Assembly (NCBI GenBank): GCA_020631405.1
Contig: JAHDHH010000008.1
Location: 38,201-84,823 of the forward strand
Origin: Saprospiraceae bacterium
Lineage (GTDB): Bacteria; Bacteroidota; Bacteroidia; Chitinophagales; Saprospiraceae
Direction: 5' to 3'
Length of the DNA stretch: 46,623 nt
Position numbers and translations under genes: made by a program. Shown piece by piece: positions 43,687 to 46,623 of this stretch. How positions within the stretch are numbered: position 1 is the first letter of the stretch; each line of letters begins with the position of its first letter. The notes beneath the pieces were generated by a model that was given only the letters and a program-made list of their open reading frames with translations, was not told where the DNA came from and ran no database searches.

Positions 43687-44616
43687 TTAGAGTGTTACGT
43701 CCTTTACCAACGCTTCCGCAGTTCGTCGAGCAGCACTTGTCATAATATCAAGATTACCTGCATACTCTGGCAAGTAGTGTCCAGCCCCTTTTACTTTGAG
43801 GAGTACTGTTGTCTTGAGACCATGACATTGGCCAAGTCCTTCAATGAATACAGGTTGATCTTCTGGTATGTCATCAAATTGCACCTCTTGATGGAGTTCG
43901 TAGCCAGGAACATATTGCTGTACTTCTGCAACCATCTTATGTATGCTGGCTCTGATGGCTTCTCGGTCAGCTTGCTCGGAGAGTGTAAAGACGGTGTCTC
44001 GCATCACTAGTGGCGGCTCTGCTGGATTGAGGACGATGATGGCCTTGCCCCTAGTCGCTCCTCCCACTTGCTCTATTGCTTGGGCAGTCGTCTCTGTGAA
44101 TTCGTCAATATTTGCTCTTGTTCCTGGTCCAGCTGACTTACTAGCTATCGAAGCTACTATTTCACCATAGTGGACGTTGGTTATTTGGTTTACTGCAGCT
44201 ACGATCGGTATAGTGGCTTGACCACCACAAGTCACCATATTCATATTTGATGCATTGAGATGATCTTTAAGGTTGACAGGTGGAACTACATATGGTCCAA
44301 TAGCAGCTGGAGTGAGGTCTATGATTCTCTTTGATGGGAATGCTTTGATTTTGTTCCAATTGTAGTGATGAGCCTTAGCTGAGGTAGCATCGAATACAAT
44401 GGTAATATCTGACCATTCATCCATTGCAATCAGTCCATCAATTCCTTGGTGACAGGTAGCAATGCCCATGCGTTCTGCTCTGGCAAGCCCATCGGAGTTT
44501 GGGTCTATGCCTACCATGACAGACATTTCTAGGGTGTCAGATAGTCTCATGATTTTTATCATCAGATCTGTCCCTATATTCCCTGGGCCAATGATGGCTA
44601 CTTTTGTTTTATTCAT
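43687..44616 (-). CDS. Acetaldehyde dehydrogenase, CoA-acylating (DmpF/BphJ/MhpF family)
   Basis: Encodes 309 aa from ATG 44616 ([19 protein letters not shown]); an upstream in-frame start at 44658 would overlap the preceding gene and add 14 unlikely residues. The NAD-binding GPGNIG is at 10-15, the catalytic cysteine is C130 in [13 protein letters not shown], and [18 protein letters not shown] is a family signature. Known role: oxidises acetaldehyde to acetyl-CoA with NAD+ and CoA, receiving the aldehyde from the aldolase through a tunnel. It begins 10 nt after the hydratase stop, so the two share an operon. Confidence 0.95.
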   Translation of the reverse strand: MNKTKVAIIGPGNIGTDLMIKIMRLSDTLEMSVMVGIDPNSDGLARAERMGIATCHQGIDGLIAMDEWSDITIVFDATSAKAHHYNWNKIKAFPSKRIIDLTPAAIGPYVVPPVNLKDHLNASNMNMVTCGGQATIPIVAAVNQITNVHYGEIVASIASKSAGPGTRANIDEFTETTAQAIEQVGGATRGKAIIVLNPAEPPLVMRDTVFTLSEQADREAIRASIHKMVAEVQQYVPGYELHQEVQFDDIPEDQPVFIEGLGQCHGLKTTVLLKVKGAGHYLPEYAGNLDIMTSAARRTAEALVKDVTL

Positions 44617-44626
44617 ATCTGTCTTC

Positions 44627-45406
44627 TTATTCAGTAAATGATACCGATACAGTCCCAAGTCCTTCTATTTCAGCGTGAATATCATCTCCAGCTGCTACAC
44701 TAACCATTGGTCCGACAGCGCCTGAGAGTATGAGCTCACCAGCTTGAAGTGGCTTACCATAGGCAATCATTGTTTTAGCAAGCCATAGGGCGGCATTAAG
44801 TGGAGATCCAAGGCAAGCAGACCCTCTTCCGGTCGAGACTAATTCTCCATTCTTAGTCATTGACATGTTGCAGTTAATCATATCATAAGCATCAGTAGTT
44901 CTTGGAGTATGGCCAAGTACGTAGTGACTAGCAGAGGCATTGTCAGCAATCGTATCTGTGATTTTAATATCCCAGTTTTCTATTCTGCTTCCTACTATTT
45001 CAATAGAAGGTAGAGCATAGTCTATTGCTGCGATTAAATCTATAACAGTGATGCCAGGGTAGTCTAAGTCTTCGCCAAGGACGAAGGCAATTTCTGCTTC
45101 CACTCTGGGTTGCATTAATTGAGACATGCTGATAGATTGTCCAGTAAGGACTTCCATGTCGTCAAAGAGGATTCCGAAGTCTGGTTGGTCGACACCTAAT
45201 TGTTTTTGCACTGCAAATGAAGTCAAGCCAATTTTCTTGCCTACGATGTGAGCTCCATTATCTAATCTGTAGTTGGTGTTAATGTCTTGAATCGCATAGG
45301 ATAAGTCAATGTCATCAGTACCTATTTCAGTTCTGAGAGGTTTGATAGTCTGCCGTTGGTCATGGGCAAGTCTGAGCTTAGCTGCATAGTGATCTGAAGT
45401 TAGCAT
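44627..45406 (-). CDS. 2-oxopent-4-enoate hydratase / 4-oxalocrotonate decarboxylase family enzyme
   Basis: Encodes 259 aa of the fumarylacetoacetate hydrolase-like hydratase/decarboxylase group. [29 protein letters not shown], the metal-ligating [26 protein letters not shown] and [14 protein letters not shown] match DmpE/XylJ/MhpD and DmpH/XylI alike. By sequence alone the hydratase and the decarboxylase cannot be separated. Known role: gives 4-hydroxy-2-oxovalerate for the aldolase, or its precursor 2-oxopent-4-enoate by decarboxylation. It is the first gene of the minus-strand operon, divergent from the thiolase, with two palindromes upstream. Confidence 0.9.
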   Translation of the reverse strand: MLTSDHYAAKLRLAHDQRQTIKPLRTEIGTDDIDLSYAIQDINTNYRLDNGAHIVGKKIGLTSFAVQKQLGVDQPDFGILFDDMEVLTGQSISMSQLMQPRVEAEIAFVLGEDLDYPGITVIDLIAAIDYALPSIEIVGSRIENWDIKITDTIADNASASHYVLGHTPRTTDAYDMINCNMSMTKNGELVSTGRGSACLGSPLNAALWLAKTMIAYGKPLQAGELILSGAVGPMVSVAAGDDIHAEIEGLGTVSVSFTE

Positions 45407-45422
45407 TTATTGTGTTATTTGA

Positions 45423-45456
45423 GGTTTAAACCAAATTACCTTTGAGATTGTCTCAA
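45423..45456. promoter_or_regulatory. Palindromes in the hydratase/thiolase divergent control region
   Basis: GGTTTAAACC (45423-45432) is a perfect 10-bp palindrome. TTGAGA-TTG-TCTCAA (45442-45456) is a 6+3+6 inverted repeat with further GG/CC matches outside. Both lie within 50 bp of the hydratase start in a 141-bp divergent region, so they are candidate operators. The regulator is not in the window, unless it is the MarR protein. Confidence 0.4.
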
Positions 45457-45547
45457 GGGTAGCATTATTATTAAGATGAAAAAACTAAAGATAAGGAAGC
45501 TTTGGTATTATTGTAATTTTACGATTCGAAACAGAATGTGATCACTT

Positions 45548-46623
45548 ATGAAGCAAGCATACATTGTTGATGGAGTTAGGACAGCCTTTGGAAGTTTTAG
45601 AGGGGCATTGTCATCGATTAGAACTGATGACTTATTAGCCCATGTCATCAAAGCTGTAGTAGAGAGGAATCCAAGTATTCCTGCTGATGCCTATGATGAT
45701 GTGATTATTGGGTGTGCCAACCAAGCAGGAGAAGACAATAGAAATGTAGCTCGAATGGGCTTACTACTTGCGGGGCTACCATGGTCAGTTCCGGGGGAAA
45801 CAATTAATCGCCTTTGCTCATCAGGAATGTCAAGTATTGTCCATGCAAATAGGGCAATCAAGGCTGGTGATGCCGACCTGGTGATTAGTGGAGGAGTAGA
45901 GCATATGACTAGAGCACCTTTAGCAATGTCTAAGTCGAGTAGGGCCTTTGGCGGAGATATGAAGGTCTATGATACTAGTTTTGGATGGAGGTTTATCAAT
46001 CCAAAAATGGCAGAGATGTACGGCACTGAGGCTATGGGAAATACAGCTGAGAACCTTGTAGAAAAGTATAGTATCAGTAGAGCAGATCAAGACAAGTTCG
46101 CCTATTGGTCGCAGATGAAAGCTTCTAAAGCTCAGAAGAGAGGTAGATTAGCAACGGAAATAGTAGGCCTAGAGATTCCAAGAAGAAAGCAAACACCATT
46201 GCTATTCGATCAAGATGAATTTATCAGACATGATACGAACCTAGAGACACTAGCAAAGCTTAGAACAGTATTCAAAAAGGATGGCACTGTCACAGCCGGT
46301 AATGCAAGTGGTCTCAATGATGGTTCTGCAGCAGTAATTATAGCTTCAGAGGATGCAGTAAAGCAGTATAACCTCAAACCACTAGCTAGGATTGTGACAT
46401 CAGCGGTGGTAGGTGTGGAGCCCAGAATTATGGGTATTGGGCCTGTTAAAGCCACCGAGAAGGCCTTGCAAAAAGCTGGATTGACCATCGATGATATCGG
46501 GGTTATCGAGCTTAATGAAGCATTTTCAGCTCAAAGTTTGGCTTGTACAAGGGCACTGGGTCTTGTAGATGATGACCCTAGAGTTAACCCCAACGGAGGA
46601 GCTATTGCCATCGGACATCCATT
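45548..46623 (+). CDS. Acetyl-CoA acyltransferase (3-oxoadipyl-CoA thiolase type), truncated by the right window edge
   Basis: An open frame starts at ATG 45548 and runs to the edge (358 codons; the family is about 400 aa). The acylated cysteine is C90 in INRLCSSGMSS, SGGVEHMTRAPLAM follows, and the frame stops within the His motif (NPNGGAIAIGHP). GCANQAGEDNRNVARM (56-71) is the stretch typical of PcaF/PaaJ-type 3-oxoadipyl-CoA thiolases. Known role of that group: cleaves 3-oxoadipyl-CoA to succinyl-CoA and acetyl-CoA in beta-ketoadipate or phenylacetate degradation. It is divergent from the meta-cleavage operon. A degenerate -7 element (TAATTTTA, 45514-45521) lies upstream. Confidence 0.92.
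   Translation, partial: MKQAYIVDGVRTAFGSFRGALSSIRTDDLLAHVIKAVVERNPSIPADAYDDVIIGCANQAGEDNRNVARMGLLLAGLPWSVPGETINRLCSSGMSSIVHANRAIKAGDADLVISGGVEHMTRAPLAMSKSSRAFGGDMKVYDTSFGWRFINPKMAEMYGTEAMGNTAENLVEKYSISRADQDKFAYWSQMKASKAQKRGRLATEIVGLEIPRRKQTPLLFDQDEFIRHDTNLETLAKLRTVFKKDGTVTAGNASGLNDGSAAVIIASEDAVKQYNLKPLARIVTSAVVGVEPRIMGIGPVKATEKALQKAGLTIDDIGVIELNEAFSAQSLACTRALGLVDDDPRVNPNGGAIAIGHP

Overview
The window looks like chromosomal DNA of a member of the Bacteroidota, most likely a Saprospiria-type lineage (inference). The evidence is C-terminal type IX secretion (T9SS) sorting domains of both type A and type B on large surface proteins, the Bacteroidota promoter element TAnnTTTG upstream of many genes, no obvious Shine-Dalgarno sequences, a short primary sigma factor without region 1.1, low G+C, and housekeeping genes that all read as Bacteroidota. 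No rRNA, tRNA, IS element, prophage or CRISPR array was seen.

Layout. (1) 1-11.3 kb holds surface proteins: a left-truncated secreted protein on the minus strand, then two tandem paralogous T9SS substrates (about 2040 and 1343 aa), each followed by a clear intrinsic terminator. (2) 11.4-26.4 kb is mainly housekeeping: smc, convergent with a PLP aminotransferase/phosphoglucosamine mutase pair; a START-like protein; rpoD followed directly by an S41 peptidase; a YrdC-type tRNA-modification enzyme; a PKD/type B T9SS surface protein; rplS; ppk1. (3) 26.5-29.4 kb holds three poorly characterised genes: a methyltransferase, an unrecognised 506-aa protein and an HSDR_N-like nuclease-fold protein. (4) 29.4-34.9 kb is the most unusual block. 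Five co-directional genes encode a coiled-coil protein, a membrane-anchored PspA-like coiled-coil protein, a solute-binding protein fused to an OmpA peptidoglycan-binding domain, an ABC permease and an ABC ATPase. (5) 35-37.7 kb holds an Fe-S carrier (Mrp type), an Nfu domain protein, pyrF and a MarR regulator. (6) 37.7-42 kb holds two CGWC thioredoxin-like envelope proteins on either side of an exported methyltransferase-fold protein, a GreA-like/DUF4375 pair and a secreted protein of unknown function. (7) 42-46.6 kb is a catechol meta-cleavage lower pathway (hydratase/decarboxylase, acylating acetaldehyde dehydrogenase, hydroxy-oxovalerate aldolase). It is interrupted by a stand-alone four-helix-bundle (23S rRNA intervening-sequence type) gene with flanking inverted repeats, and it is divergent from a 3-oxoadipyl-CoA-type thiolase cut by the right edge.

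How the genes fit together. The last block would turn 2-oxopent-4-enoate-type intermediates into pyruvate and acetyl-CoA, and the thiolase points to further aromatic-acid catabolism nearby. The ABC block looks like an envelope-tethered uptake or sensing system: its binding protein is anchored in the inner membrane at one end and predicted to hold peptidoglycan at the other. Several promoters sit so close to their start codons (TAnnTTTG then 5-8 nt then ATG) that leaderless or nearly leaderless mRNAs are expected.
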